Shown: positions 1 to 12,346 of the stretch, piece after piece | Numbering within the stretch: the stretch's first letter is position 1 | Layout of the letters: every line of letters starts with the position of its first letter | Source of the DNA: Apis mellifera | Taxonomy: Eukaryota; Arthropoda; Insecta; Hymenoptera; Apidae | DNA length: 64,000 bases | Assembly: GCF_003254395.2 (NCBI RefSeq) | Contig: NC_037638.1 | Coordinates: forward strand, 25,559,352 to 25,623,351 | Direction of reading: 5' to 3' | The notes under the pieces: model-generated | Database searches by the model: none | Seen by the model: the letters and a program-made list of their open reading frames with translations, nothing else | What the model was told of the DNA's origin: nothing | Position numbers and translations under genes: made by a program

Positions 1-3000
1 AAATTTATCGATCTCGAAAAAAAAAATATAATAAGAAATTTTTCCAATCTTCTTCCAACGTGTCATCAAAATTATATTATTAGACGAGCACGTGGGGGAA
101 AAAATAAATAAATTGAATCGAAGATGAAAGAATTTCCATTCCGAGGGTACGCGCATTCATCGAGCACGCGGTTCTTAATAAATTATTAAAGATCCATTGT
201 GAAGAAGGATCGTAAGCGCTACGAGCGATATTACAAACCCATAAAGCGATAACGCTTTACGAGACGTGTTTATACGGTAACTCGGGGAGATATTCCCAGC
301 ACCAGATGGGAGCTGGTGAATCGTAACTCACGCTTTTTTCTTTCTCTTTTTTCCCTTTTTCTTTTTTTCCACCACGCATCACAGGCCTCATTGTGTTTCC
401 ATTAATGACCATTGCCATTCACGACACAGAATAGACGACGACGTATTCCCCTTCTTCCTCCTCCTCCTCCTCCTCCACCTCCTCCCGGAGGGAACGGTTA
501 ACGACTGGGTACTTCAATGAAACGTTATCGTATGATTTAGTGAGATCGATGCACCGAGGCTTTAATTAACGTCAGTTGCGCGCCGCAATAATACGATAAT
601 CGAGAATGATTCCACGATTCTTTTCTTTTTTTTAATTCGATTCAGCGTGTACACTTTACTCTTACGTTTCTCTTTTCTCTCTCTTACTCAGATTAATCAA
701 AACTTGGAGAAATATTGAAACGCTCGTCTCAATATTTCGAAGGGGAGGGAAAAGAGCGAAGGGTTGTACGATGATTTAATTGAGACGTAAGGAAGGGGAA
801 TATCTGGGATGCTCGCGGACCAACCGTGTTTCGTATTCGGCAATGCGATCGAGATACCGCGCGCCCCTCCAAAAAACGTTATTTAATTCAATTTACGGCG
901 AGCAACGCCAAAACTCGATTCTAATCGAGACCGAAGGTTGAAGAACCTTCGATTTTGATTAATCACCCGTTTCATCGATTGTTTCGTATCGTATAAATAT
1001 AAATTTTCGCGATTTAAAAAAAAACTCGTTCTATCGAGAGATTCGATAACCGATTGCGATTCCTTCGAGAAACGATTCTTCCGATTTTTTCCCCTAACGG
1101 GACCAACGCGAGGAAATGATTGATTAATGCGCATCGTTAGAATGATATTTCGCAATAACAATACGATTAACAATACGATATTTATTATTTCATAAGAAAA
1201 GATTATTCAAAAATGAAAAGGAAATGTTCCAATTTTAAGGAAAAATATAATTTGTATTATAAAATTGAAAATATCTGTTTTAATAAATCTAATTGATGAT
1301 AAGTAAATAATAATTATAAAAAATAAAAAGATTCTGGAAATTACTGATACTATATAATAAATTAATCTTGGAATTTTATTTGTAGATTTAATATTAATTA
1401 ATCTAATTCTAATGATAGTTCCAAATTCTATTAGTATTCATTGGATAAAGATGTTATTGGAATTCATTATTAAAACAAAAATGGTAATTAGTAGATAGAT
1501 AAATCAGTGATATTTAAAATTTATAAAGAAAATAAGTAATAGTATATAATTAAATATACATTATAATATTTTATCAAAATATTTTTTTTATCAGACATAT
1601 TACTATCTTTTTAGATATAATATATTTATATTAATTTTTAAATGCAATTTAAATGTTATAATTATTTATTAACTAATATCCAATTTATTAATTTAATTAA
1701 TACTATAAAATTCAAAATTTTATGTGCTTGAACACTAAAATAAATTTATAGATTAAGTAGAAAAATTATATAAAAATTATTAATTTATAGATTAAGTAGA
1801 AAAATTATATAAAAATTATTAATTTATAGATTAAGTAGAAAAATTATATAAAAATTATTAATTTATTATGGAGGAGATTGAAAACGTGAACTCGAGATGT
1901 TACATATTAATAACACGCGAGATTCTTATTATCGTTACTCTATCGACTTTGTACGAGTTTCCCACGAGGATGATTAATCTTTAATTATTATGTAAACTCT
2001 CGAGGACAACTGTGAAATTGTTGCCTGTTACGATAGAAAGAAAATCGATTTCTTCGAGACTCAGAAAAGGGATCGTAAATCTCTCTCGAAACAACCCAAA
2101 TCCTTCTCTCTTCCTTGTAACGTTTACCTCTCATTAGCGAGACGAAAAAAGGAGGAGGAAAAAAAAAAAAAAAAGTTGAAACGAAAAATTTCGGTCCACC
2201 GCGATACAAGAAAGCAAGGGGAGAAGGTGGGGGCTGTGGCCAATCTGTAACGGGGGAACGAACTGGAAACGAAGGCGATCCTGCCATTAGTAGCGACGGT
2301 AGACAAAGGTCTGACAAGTTTATGGCATTTCCGACAGATTTATTCCCTGGACCTCGGTGGCCGCCTCCTTCCAAATCGCAGATTATTCTAACTTTAGAGA
2401 GGAAACTGCCCGAAAGGAAATGGAAACGCGCGACGACCTCTCTCTGGTGGCCAGTGATGGGCAAAATTTAATAGTTGCTTCGATAATTTATCGCTCGAGA
2501 CGATAATAATAATAAATTATTCGTTATTCCAGCATCTTAATAAGCAATTATTCGAAGTAATTTTTGGTTAGTTCTAGAAATTCTTAACCTTTTCGTAGGA
2601 TTGATGCTCAATTTCTGGTAAAAAGTTTGCTCTTTTTATCTCTTTTGCAACGACGAATCGTTTGATTAAGACTTTAGATACCCTCTTCGAGGATTATTTA
2701 TTCTTTTCTTTAATACAAAATAAAATTAGCGGACAGAAGGGGTATCAAAATAAATCTATCGTTGACATTAAACCCAAGTTGGATGGTAATATTTGAAGAA
2801 GAAGTCAAGAGGGATAAATTACGACGAATATTTTCATATCGGAAATTAAAGTCGTCTCTTAATAGAAGAAATGTGTTAAAATAACGATGACAGACGTTCT
2901 AATTAAAAGCTCTGTTGAATTTCCAGCGTGTGTTTAATAAACCGTTTAACACAACATTGGTCGAGAGAGGAGGAAGAATCGGGTTGCGATTCCTCGATGG

Positions 3001-3808
3001 GGAATCCCGCTACGCTCGTGTCGAACGTGATAGCGTTAATTGCAGAACTTGTAGCGTTCATCCAAGTGAGTCAATGTGCGAATTTTACGACTTTTAATTT
3101 AAAACGAGTGAAACGTATGAATTATAGGATTCGTAACTCTCTCGCCTCGAGATAAAAGGCATAAAATTCGTACCAAATATATTTAAAGTAACGTAATTAT
3201 CTCGCCATGTATACACGAGCCGACAAACTGAATACACGAGTTGACAAATTACAAAACACAACAAGTCTGTTACGAAAATTACATATTATTGACATCTAAT
3301 TTACTTTCAATAAAATAAGTAAAATACACGATTAGTTGTGAAAATCACACGGTATTATTAACTCTCATCCGTACTTCGTGTCGATTTGAAAAAACACGAT
3401 ATTATTTCGTTATTTGTAAAAAATTAATCCGAGGATTTTTTATTTTCTTAATACGAAACGTTTAATATTTCTAATGATAAAAATATGTAACAGAAAAGAC
3501 GTCAATCTAATACATTACATTTTATTAGATCCTTTGTATTGAACAATCTCTTCAGATTACAATTAAATATTTATATCTTTGATCAAAATATGCGAATCAA
3601 AATTCAATATCTTGGAAAAACTCGAGTAATCTAAAATATATTTATCTCTTTATTTTCAACAAACTAATTGATAAAATTAATCGCTCGTATTTTCATTTCG
3701 ATGTTTTAGGTAGAGAAAATTAGGGACGGATGAGGGTTAATCAACCTACCCTCGATCACGAGAGAAAACAAGATTGAAATTTCTGAAAGCATCGTTCAAA
3801 GGACTCAC
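1..3808 (-). other. wb: Intron 4 of the laminin alpha gene, 5' part (cut by the window edge)
   Basis: This is non-coding sequence downstream of the exon 4 donor (GTGAGT at 3808-3803 on the minus strand). I searched the minus strand for the next expected exon, which should carry laminin EGF-like cysteines in a Cys-x-Cys-x-His-Asn-Thr pattern, and found none, so exon 5 lies beyond the left edge. The stretch holds a TCC-rich microsatellite (about 451-485), an AT-rich core (1140-1870) with a 39-bp tandem array, and a poly-A run near 2158-2174. The open frame at 1988-2464 on the minus strand has no recognisable domain and contains a homopolymer-derived phenylalanine run. Confidence 0.7.
1741..1865. 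repeat. 39-bp tandem repeat, about 3 copies
   Basis: The motif beginning gattaagtagaaaaattat recurs every 39 bases, at about 1751, 1790 and 1829, and the copies are virtually identical. The repeat is very AT-rich and lies in intron 4. It looks like a young minisatellite produced by slippage or unequal exchange. I see no function in it. Confidence 0.9.
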
Positions 3809-4039
3809 CCCGTGTTGGACGCTGTAGCGACATCTGCCAGCGTGGCCGGAACACAGGCACCTTCCGCCGACGTTGATCTCCTTTATCGAGTAGAAAGCGC
3901 GCCTTTTGTCACCGATCGTCTCCCCGTTACGTCGAACACCCTGAAGACGAAGCCGCACGTATCTCGCCTGCGTGAATTCCTGTAGGGTCGTGCTGTGATT
4001 CAGGGCACCGGGTCTACCGTTCACCAGATGGGTATGGAT
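3809..4039 (-). CDS. wb: Laminin subunit alpha (alpha-1/2 class, wing blister-like), coding exon 4: end of LN domain and start of LE repeat 1
   Basis: This exon encodes residues 225-301 (77 codons) of the predicted chain. The acceptor is TTTCTTTAG before ATC at 4039 and the donor is GGG|GTGAGT after 3809; both borders are phase 0. It completes the laminin N-terminal domain with an LVNGRPGA strand, a QEFTQARYVRLRLQ strand and the AFYSIKEI segment. It then enters the first EGF-like repeat with NVGGRCLCSGHAGRC, giving cysteines at about residues 285, 287 and 294. This is the class signature found in vertebrate alpha-1/alpha-2 chains (x-VGG-x-C-x-C-x-GHA). A sequon (NHST) lies near residue 238. 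The loop between the LRLQ strand and the YSIK segment is about 18 residues shorter than I recall for vertebrate alpha-2. The LN domain is the polymerisation module at the tip of the short arm of the secreted heterotrimer in basement membranes. The exon lies 1.9 kb from exon 3. Confidence 0.93.
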
Positions 4040-5945
4040 CTAAAGAAATCGTTTGCTCGTTTTATTATCGGAGGGGATTGCAAAATTTATGATCGCGTAT
4101 CGCGTTCGAGGCAAGAGAAACGTTCGAACGCGGGTGGAATAAATCGCGTGGAATAGGGTGAAAAAAATCTTCGCGAAAAAGAACAGAGACATGAGAAAGT
4201 GTAGGCGCGTCTATTCCCTGAAATCTTCGTGTAATTGTTCCGTATTAGGAGCCGCGGGCTGCCATTTACGGGGACCGCGTTTTCTACTTAACGCGCGGCA
4301 CCATTCGCCAATGATTTACTCCCTCGATTCCATCCTTCTCCTCGATTTAATGCCATCGCGGACACGAACCTTTTCTATCTCTTATATTATCGATCCGCGT
4401 GTCGCTTTACGTCCATTCCCTTCGCAGGGACGAATAAGATGTCTCTGTTCTTTCGATACAATTCGTTTCGAAAATTGGAAATTATTCATTCTTGAATATG
4501 GAAAATGAATGGAGAGCAACATTGTCTTTCCACCTATGCAGGATTAATTTTATAAGTAAAACAAAATGATTTCTCCTTCGAAACCACATTTATATAAAAT
4601 TGAAATTTCGTTAGCGACGAAGAAATGATTTCCACGACATCTCTCTTCATCACCGTTTCTTCTAAAGTCGTCCGTGTTCACTTTTTACTTAAACTGAAAA
4701 ATCATATCGCCACCCCGTTCCAATCCGTGACGCGTACACGACACCGGTTCCCTTCTCCCGATTTTTTCCCGCCCGGCTCCGTGGCGCGCCGTACAGAAGC
4801 GTAAAAGCTGGCAATCCCCCTCCCTCCCACCCCCCGTCCCGATAGGAGTGCGTACGTGATAGCTCCATATAAGGTGTGCCTACGCCATACATGGCCGGAA
4901 TGTAGGGATCGCCGTTTTTGTATCACCGATTCCTTCTCCTTTTCTCTCCACCTCCTCTCTTTCCACCATCGATCCGCCCGCCCCCTCTCTCCTCGTCTCG
5001 TCCAGTTTACACAAAACCGATCTCGTGCGCGCCTGCCTCGCGCACGGCCATAAGCTCTAATTATCCTCTCCGCTCTTCCGAGAACCCCGTCAATTCCCCT
5101 CCCGGCTATCCGATGCTCCACGCGTTTTTCGTTATAAATTTTCAGTTCTGCGAGACAATTGCGAGATTTGAAAGGGAGGAGGGAGAAAATGGAGAGGGTG
5201 TATAGAGTCCCGTTAGTAAGCAGAGATTCTAAATTTGAGATTCTCTCTCTCTAGATTTAAAGAATAAATTAAATTGGAAATTGAATTATACGGAGATACG
5301 AGGATAAAGATTTATACGTGTACGTTTATTAAATATATATATATATATAGAAAGAAGGATCTATAAGGATTCGATCGAAGACGTTCTAACCAGTTTCGTC
5401 GAAAGAGCGAGAAATAAATTATCACTGGGGCAACGATCCCCGCTAACGATCGTAAATTTTTTCTGAAGAGAGAGAGAGAGATTCGTTTCAATCACGGTGA
5501 AAATCACTCTATAACTCAAGCTGGAGCTGGATACGGAGGGGAAAAAGTTGGGTTGGCGAGAGGAAATACCTTGGGAGAGACTTCCGCCTAGCGAGTTATC
5601 CAGCGCGAGTATCAACAGCTCGGCAAAGCGTCGGCCGACTAATCGTCCAATCGTATAATTACACCGACGATCGCTCGAGACAAACGATAATTAATCGCCT
5701 CGTCCTGGACGACTAATCAGAAACGGGTCGGGGAAGAAAGTGACTCGATATTCTCCAAAGTTCTCCACCAATCTACTTAAACATTACTATGTTTATTAGG
5801 CAAGTTTTCTTTTCTAGATTTTCTAAAAATTTAACAAATTTATTATAGCAATATTTATTAAACATTCTTTAAAATTATTGGAAGGTGGATATATTAAAAA
5901 TTTAGCACAAGATCAACGTTCTTTTTTCTATGAAATTAACCTCAC
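4040..5945 (-). other. wb: Intron 3 of the laminin alpha gene (1,906 nt, phase 0)
   Basis: The intron is bounded by GAG|GTGAGG (donor, 5945 downwards) and TTTAG|ATC (acceptor, 4040). The middle (4700-5120) is CpG-rich and open in several frames, but those frames show arginine-rich, low-complexity translations with no domain, so I treat them as chance open frames. A short (AT)9 run is at 5332-5349 and a GA run near 5470. I see nothing else. Confidence 0.85.
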
Positions 5946-6188
5946 CTCTCCGTTTTCCATAGGTGTCTGTCTGGAATAGACGCTGGTGCATATCACGTCG
6001 TCGTCACCGATGAAAATGGGTTTCCCCGTCACTGGAGGGACGGAGTAACGCGTCCAACATTCTTCGTCGCTGGGCGCGTAATACTGCCACGGCTGGAAAT
6101 TTTCCCCGTCCACAGATTTCTCCAAAATCCACGCGGCCGGCCTCGGTGAATTCGCCGCCTTCACTATCACGTATTCTATTTGATACAC
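5946..6188 (-). CDS. wb: Laminin subunit alpha (alpha-1/2 class, wing blister-like), coding exon 3: core of LN domain
   Basis: This exon encodes residues 144-224 (81 codons). The acceptor is CTCTCCAG|GTG at 6188 and the donor is GAG|GTGAGG after 5946; both are phase 0. The core of the LN domain is unmistakable: VYQIEYVIVKAANSPRP, then WILEKS, a tryptophan-rich PWQYYAPSDEECW segment, DDDVICTS and the terminal PMENGE. The VKAANSPRP form is typical of the alpha-1/2 class (vertebrate LAMA1/LAMA2, Drosophila wb). The alpha-3/5-like Drosophila LanA reads differently at this position, which is why I choose wb over LanA. Cysteines are at about residues 187 and 210. PMENGE corresponds to the conserved PLENGE loop of laminin and netrin LN domains, implicated in laminin network formation. 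Here Met replaces Leu, and the intron falls directly after this loop. The GTG at the 5' end of the exon encodes Val and is not a start codon. Confidence 0.96.
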
Positions 6189-8786
6189 CTGGAGAGGAAG
6201 GGAACGTATCTCATTAATAAAATTCTATAACGATGAATCTTGTCTCGGTCTTATACAGGTATGATAAATTTCATTTCTCAGTTCTCCGGCCTTCCAGGAA
6301 GTAACAATTAGGAAAATATTTGAACGCGCGGGTAATTTTCAAGGTATATAAAGGGGGTCGATTCGTTCATCTTCGCGACACGCGAGAAGGAGAAATATTC
6401 CGATCATCCGACGCGATGTCTTGTAAAAGGATCGGCCAAGGCGGTGCGCAAGACGCCTACGATACCTGGGGCCATTTTGTTCCGTGCGTGCAATAGTGGA
6501 AAGCGAGATAGAGGACAGGGAGAGATTCATAGATATCCTGCAGTTTGCCAGAAATCCCCCGCGGTGTACGTTGAATTTTCTGAAACCGGATAATTAATTC
6601 CAACCACGCACAAATCGTATGGAATAATTCACCGGCTGGATTACACACAATCCATCCGACTTTTACCGACGTTTCTCCCGCCGCGCCAACAAATAATCCA
6701 ACGTTCCGTCCTTTAATGCCCGAGATTTACGCTACTTCTCGCTAGAAAACTTCTTGCTTCTTGCGCAATCGAATGAAATTCATTTCTCAACGACGAGTTA
6801 AATCGATATCAATTCTTCAACATTTCTCGATATACAAATTCATTTAATCTCGTTTCACGTAGAAAAAAGAACTCGATCCGAAGAGAATCAATCTCTTTAT
6901 CGCATCGTCTCGACAGAAAAATGAACGCGGCCATCCAACATTTTTCTTTTAATAATTTGTCGAACGGTGGTGCGCAAGCAACTCACGGAGTGCTATCATC
7001 CCGAACGGTCGGCGTCGGTCGTGGACGTGGCCGCGTCACAGGAGAGACACGCGTCGCCCTGTTCCGTCGAGTTAACAAGACAGGAGGAGTCCCTCATTCT
7101 CTCTGCTACGGGCCCGTCGTCTTTGTCGTTGTCGTTGTCCCCGTTGCGTGTCGTCGTTACGCGGCCATTGTGAGGCCCAGACCGACGCCCACTTTCGGAC
7201 CATAAAGACAGATCGCATGCCCGCGATACCGCCGGGGCCCGCTTCCTTCTAAGGACTTCGCTCTGAAACGCTCGAATCCGCAGGAAACGGACGTTCAATT
7301 ATCCGATCCTCTTGCTTGCTCGAGCCCCGAGTATGTAGATGCCCCGGAATCGACTAGTCGAATCGTGCAAATCCGCCTCGTTAATATCAAGGATGAATCT
7401 GTTTTCGTTCCAACTCGTTCGCCCGACTTTCTTCCCCCCCACTGTTATTGTTTTCTTATTCTCGAATACAAAGCGACGACATTTAGATACTCGTACTCTT
7501 TGTCGAACGCTTTGTTGACAATCTCGCACGCTACATACAAGAGTTGTGTAACTCGAATATTCAAAATCGTAAAAATTATTTCTCATTTTATGAAGTTTAT
7601 CCAAGAGTGGAAATATTTTCGAAACTTATTAATTATTTTGATATAATGTTGATTATTTATCTAGGGTGTCTAGATTATTCGTGCGAATAATTATAATTAG
7701 ATTATGAGAAATAACAAGAATTTTTATATATACTATTGATATGTTAAAGTATTCTGGATTCTGTGTACGCTAATGCATCGAAGTTTAGATTAATATATGC
7801 GATAAATACTATATGTGGAAACAAAAATGTGTGTAAAAATAAGCATTTCTTTTCAAATTAATCAATCAGATTCGCATTCCTTTCGCGAGACTTTTTTCCA
7901 TCAATGAACAGTACTTCATTGATAAATGTATTGCTCTTGGTGCTATCGAAATCTGTTCTTCCATTTGAGAATTTTTCGATTAATAAAATACAGATATCCC
8001 TGCTATTTTATATAAATATATCTCGAATCTTAATTCGTATATTTATATTGCACGTTTTATTTTAATACAGATCGATACGATCAAACGAAAAGTTTCGTTT
8101 TTAAAATTGGTTCTTCACTCTCTCACAATCCAATTGTTTGGATATAAAAACATGTATATCCGTGTGAAGGAAGGAGAGTGAAATAATTACAACGATTCAT
8201 GGATTTTCACGTGCCGAAAGCATCGATATAAAAAGAAAAATGGAAATAAGCCTCTCTTTCATGTTGGAAAGCCGGGCACGTATGGGGCAAAAAGTGATCG
8301 CAAGTATCACGGTCATCGAGGCGAAATAACAGTTGGCCGTTTAATAAAGCGAGGAGACGTATCAATCAAAGGGCTGTCACGTCTTCGAAAATCGTCGCTT
8401 TTTAATCATCCATTTACGATTTCCAGACTCGTGCTCGATATTTACTCGACACGAGGTTGTCGTGCGCCCGAATCGAAACCTCGAGAAGAGGACGGAAGAC
8501 AAAAGTAGAGGAGGGAAGGTAGTAATAACGCGGCAACCACACGCAGCGTGCAAACGTTCCAAAGGCTAAATATTTACACTGGGTGCACGTGTTCGTCTCC
8601 TTCTTCAACTCTGCATATCAGCATCGCGTGTCTCGTCATGGGATAGGTCGTGTTCATTCGGAGTTCAAGGTTGATCCCTTCTTCTTCGTGGCAGGCGCAT
8701 ATATACATATATTGAATTCTCTTCGCAGCGTGATGGACATCGATGAACGAAAGGTAAACAAGCATGGTTTTCTACCGCCGTGTGTT

Positions 8787-8862
8787 ATGTTTCGACGAGA
8801 ATGGAACATTGTTTGGTGTTTGATTTCGTGTTCGTGGTTATTTTTAACCACGGTGCATTCAA
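8787..8862 (+). other. Candidate signal-peptide-coding stretch opposite the laminin gene (very tentative)
   Basis: An ATG at 8787 opens a frame beginning MFRREWNIVW, followed by CLISCSWLFLTTVHS and then SDAR. This gives a basic N-region, a hydrophobic core of about 14 residues and a small-residue cleavage context. The frame stops only 11 codons after SDA, at 8896-8898. To be a real exon it would need to splice near the weak donor-like AA|GTGATG at 8863. The open frame extends upstream to 8583. I recognise no protein. A chance hydrophobic frame in intron 2 is the likelier explanation. Confidence 0.12.
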
Positions 8863-9040
8863 GTGATGCGAGAAATGGGCTCTTAAGAATCTTTTGATGG
8901 ATAGGTATCCAAATCGTTCGATGAACAGATAAATAACAAAAGGATTGAAGGATTTATTATTGCGAATGGACGATTGTATTACGTAAGAGTATAAGAAAAT
9001 TTTATATCATAAAAAAAAGATGGTTTTACACAAATAGCGT

Positions 9041-10077
9041 CAAGTAATCTTCTATCATTTTCTTCAAAATTTTCCAAAATTGAACAGAATAGAAAGAGAA
9101 ATTTACGAGTGAATTAAATTTGATATTTTGGATAGAAATAGAACATTGTTCGCCGTTTTATCGATAGTTTTTTTCATTTTAACGTGAACGAATAAAAATT
9201 ATATAAAATTCTCACAAGCGAGATACGATAATTATATTTATCATTTTGAAAGAAAGAAGAAAAATGAAAGAATACTTGCTAATTTCTTTCGGAAGAAGAA
9301 GAAGAATTTATCGAGAATGGAGGATACAAGACTTGGAATATAAAGTCATCGAGTAATGGCGTTAATTTTTAACGGATCGTGTGAAAAAAGTGTTTGGAAC
9401 CGGTCTTCTCGGTTCAAGGGCCAGAAGCGTTTATACCTCAGAGTAAATAGTAGACTCGATTGGATGACCCTGCAAGAAAACACGTGAAGAGCAGCACTCG
9501 ACGCACCTGATCCAACGCGATCTTTACACAATATCGCGAAAACTTCGACCGCGCTCAGCTTCGTAAGTAGAAATTGCTTATTCTCGTCCGGATAAGTACC
9601 AAGTAATCTTCTATCATTTTCTTCAAATTTCTTTAAAAAAAATTGAACGCGCAAATAACGATCTACATTAAATTTAAAAAGAGCGAAAATTGCGAGCGAA
9701 TTAAATTCGATTTATATACATTTCATCATTCGATCTAATCTCAAATTTATAAAATCTTGAACACGCACCAGAGAAAAAAAGTGGCGGAGGAGGGAGAGAG
9801 AAATTTAAAAAGAGCGAAAATTGCGAGCGAATTAAATTCGATTTATACACATTTCATCATTCGATCTAATCTCAAATTTATAAAATCTTGAACACGCACT
9901 GTGGTGAGAGAAAAAAAGTGGCGGAGGAGGGAGAGAGAAATTTAAAAAGAGCGAAAATTGCGAGCGAATTAAACTCGATTTATATACATTTCATCGTGAC
10001 GTTCGATCTAATCTCAAATTTATAAAATCTTGAACCGTGGTGGGAGAAAAAAAGTGGCGGAGGGGGGAGAGAGAAAC
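9041..10077. repeat. 131-137 bp tandem repeat, 3 close copies plus diverged relatives
   Basis: The unit begins aaatttaaaaagagcgaaaa at 9670, 9801 and 9938, giving spacings of 131 and 137. It includes aattaaattcgattta, a cattcgatctaatctc segment and a agtggcggagg/gagagag tail. The tail repeats once more at about 10047-10077 without the rest. A more diverged relative lies at about 9041-9130: the phrase caagtaatcttctatcattt occurs there and again at 9600, each time followed by a similar attgaac...gaattaaat stretch. The array sits in intron 2. Confidence 0.85.
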
Positions 10078-11677
10078 GTTGCGAGTCGGTTCGAAGAAAA
10101 TGAAAAGTGAGCACGACCGCAACCGTCACGCTCGATCTCGCTCCAAACAGCCGAGAAACACGATTTTTTTGCAACGGAGGGGCAGAGCGCGAGAGTGGGC
10201 CGTGAAGAAGAAGCGGGCATCGCGTCGAGGGGGGAAGGCTCCCACGATCGGGTCGGCGACTAGTCGCCTCGGTTCGAGCACATCCACGCAGCCTTGTAAG
10301 GATGCGGCCGGTATTAGCATCGAATGACAGAAATGGCTTTATAGTGGAAGCTCGGCGGACGAAGAAAGTCAATAATGATCGGATCGACGTTCGGTCGCCG
10401 ATCCCTTAGCCAAGAATGCGTGTAGATCGAGCCAGATTGCTGTTGTAATGGAACAGATTTTATCGTCCGTTTGTACAGGATGTATAGTAAGCTGTGTCGG
10501 GATCGAAACGGTTGGGTGTTTCGATCCGATGTGAATTTCGATTTTTTTTTCTTCTCTCTTTTTATTTAATCCTCCGTTTAATTTATCTTAAGTCGTATTA
10601 TTCACTGGCAAAAAATCGGTTCAACAACTCGGTTCCGTAATCGGAATTACTGCTCGCGCCGCTTTGAACGACCGCTTTGCAATTTCGTCGGTAGCCGATC
10701 CGGAGAACCGCCGCATCATCATTCCGGTGCTATTCATCCCCTCTTCCTACACCCCTCCTCTACACTACTTTTGTTTTCGCGCGTCGGATGATATAACGCC
10801 AAAGTAAATTGCGCGCTCTATTCTCGGTGTAGGGCAGATATTCTGAATACACGAGCAATCGCTATTTTCCGACCGAGAGCGAGCGTTAAGCGTGTATACA
10901 GGAACGAGTAAAAAGTCCTGTGGCGATAATGGACTGGCAATTTTCACACGGGAAACTTTCGCGCGAGATACTTGCCAACTATTACAACTGTTATAACTCG
11001 TGTGCCTATAATTTATAAACAATTATCACTCTCTATTTATCTTTTTTCTTTAAATCCAAGACTTTGAACACACTTTTGTCCAATTTTCGTAATTTCGAAT
11101 TAAAAAAAAAATTGTCACGCTTTCGCAGGAGATTAAGAAAAGCAAGAAATAAACAGGCGTGTATGGTCAAGTAGAATTTCGATTTATCACGAAAGCGCAG
11201 CATCTGAAAAAGGCTTTTTCTCGGATGTTGTCACAACGGATTCCACGGAACCCGGCTCGTCCAAGAATTCTAATAACGACAAACGTCGCCCTTTCTTCGA
11301 TGAAAACCTCTCCGACCCTGAGGAACGAGTCCCCGGCCACGCAAAGAGGAGCACTTCAAGCCTTACCGGCTCCAGGAACCGTCTCAGCTCCGGTAAACTT
11401 TCTTGCCGCTCGTACCTCGGCGCACCCCATTTACGGAGCTTGCAAGATAGCGCACAATGCCAATTTATTAGTGGTGCCCCTTAGCCTCGCTTCAGCGGGG
11501 GTCTCGCGTCTCGCCCATAAAGGGATGCCCGACACCGTGACTCGTGAGAAACATTGGCAACGATACCACGTACTTTACCACGCTCCATTTGTTCCGACTT
11601 TCGAAAATCTCTACTTTTTGCACAGCGCTCCTGAGAAACAAATATTCCTCCTCCAGGAGATTTTTCTCTCTCGTTTC

Positions 11678-11702
11678 TTTTTTTTTTTTTTTTTTTTTTT
11701 TT
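11678..11702. repeat. Poly-T run of about 25
   Basis: This is an uninterrupted T tract in intron 2. Transcribed from the minus strand it would be a poly-A stretch in the laminin pre-mRNA. It is the source of a phenylalanine run in a spurious plus-strand open frame. It carries no other retroposon hallmark that I can see. Confidence 0.9.
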
Positions 11703-12297
11703 ACACTGAATCGTATATCTTAATACGTGCGTATCATTTACCGGCAGCCGATCAACAGGCTTTATACCGACCGGGTTTATTGACCGATAATTTATATATC
11801 GGCGTTTCGGTTATCGATCAACAAATTTTTTAAATTTATTGTAAAAGTGGTAATGGAAAAATTGTCAAACGCATTTTTCGATGTTATAATATTTCGAACA
11901 ATATTTTATTAGTTTTCTTTCCAAAAATGAATCGAACGAAACGGACGATGAGATCGAAGTATTTTTGGATCATTTGTCGGAGCATTTCTAATCGATAACA
12001 ATGACGAGAGAAATTGAAACTGATAATAGAAAAAGTTTTCACTTTCCTCCTCCGGAAACGGTGCAACACTCGAAATGAAAAGATTACGATCTCGAACCCT
12101 TTCACCGGTCACATCGCGATGCAAATAGTAGCGGTGGTAAACGATGGCATACACAATGGCTTATTGTCGGCGACACGTGCGAAAAGCTCGCGTGGAGACA
12201 CGCGTATAAAGTCGCGTACAGAGGTGTCGTTTCTCGAGATCCTATCGCGGATAACAACGCGACGCGAGATCTGTTTACGATACAACCTCCACTAGAC

Positions 12298-12346
12298 CTT
12301 CTTCTTCTTCTTCTTCTTCTTCTTCTTCTTCTTCTTCTTCTTCTTC
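12298..12346. repeat. (CTT)16 microsatellite
   Basis: This is a perfect CTT/TTC run of about 49 bases, so the transcribed strand of the laminin gene is GAA. It should be a polymorphic simple repeat. Confidence 0.95.

Noticed and set aside
1988..2464. 158-codon open frame, minus strand
   Set aside because: It contains a homopolymer-derived Phe run and a Pro/Ser low-complexity tail. No laminin EGF cysteine pattern is present, so it is not exon 5.
4702..5121. 139-codon Arg-rich open frame, minus strand, in intron 3
   Set aside because: It is overlapped by open frames on both strands, as expected in a CpG-rich stop-poor patch. There is no domain, and including it would break the collinear LN domain.
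11159..11833. Longest open frame in the window (224 codons, plus strand)
   Set aside because: It runs through a 25-T homopolymer, has no recognisable domain, and lies in intron 2. Length alone is plausible by chance in a CpG-rich patch.
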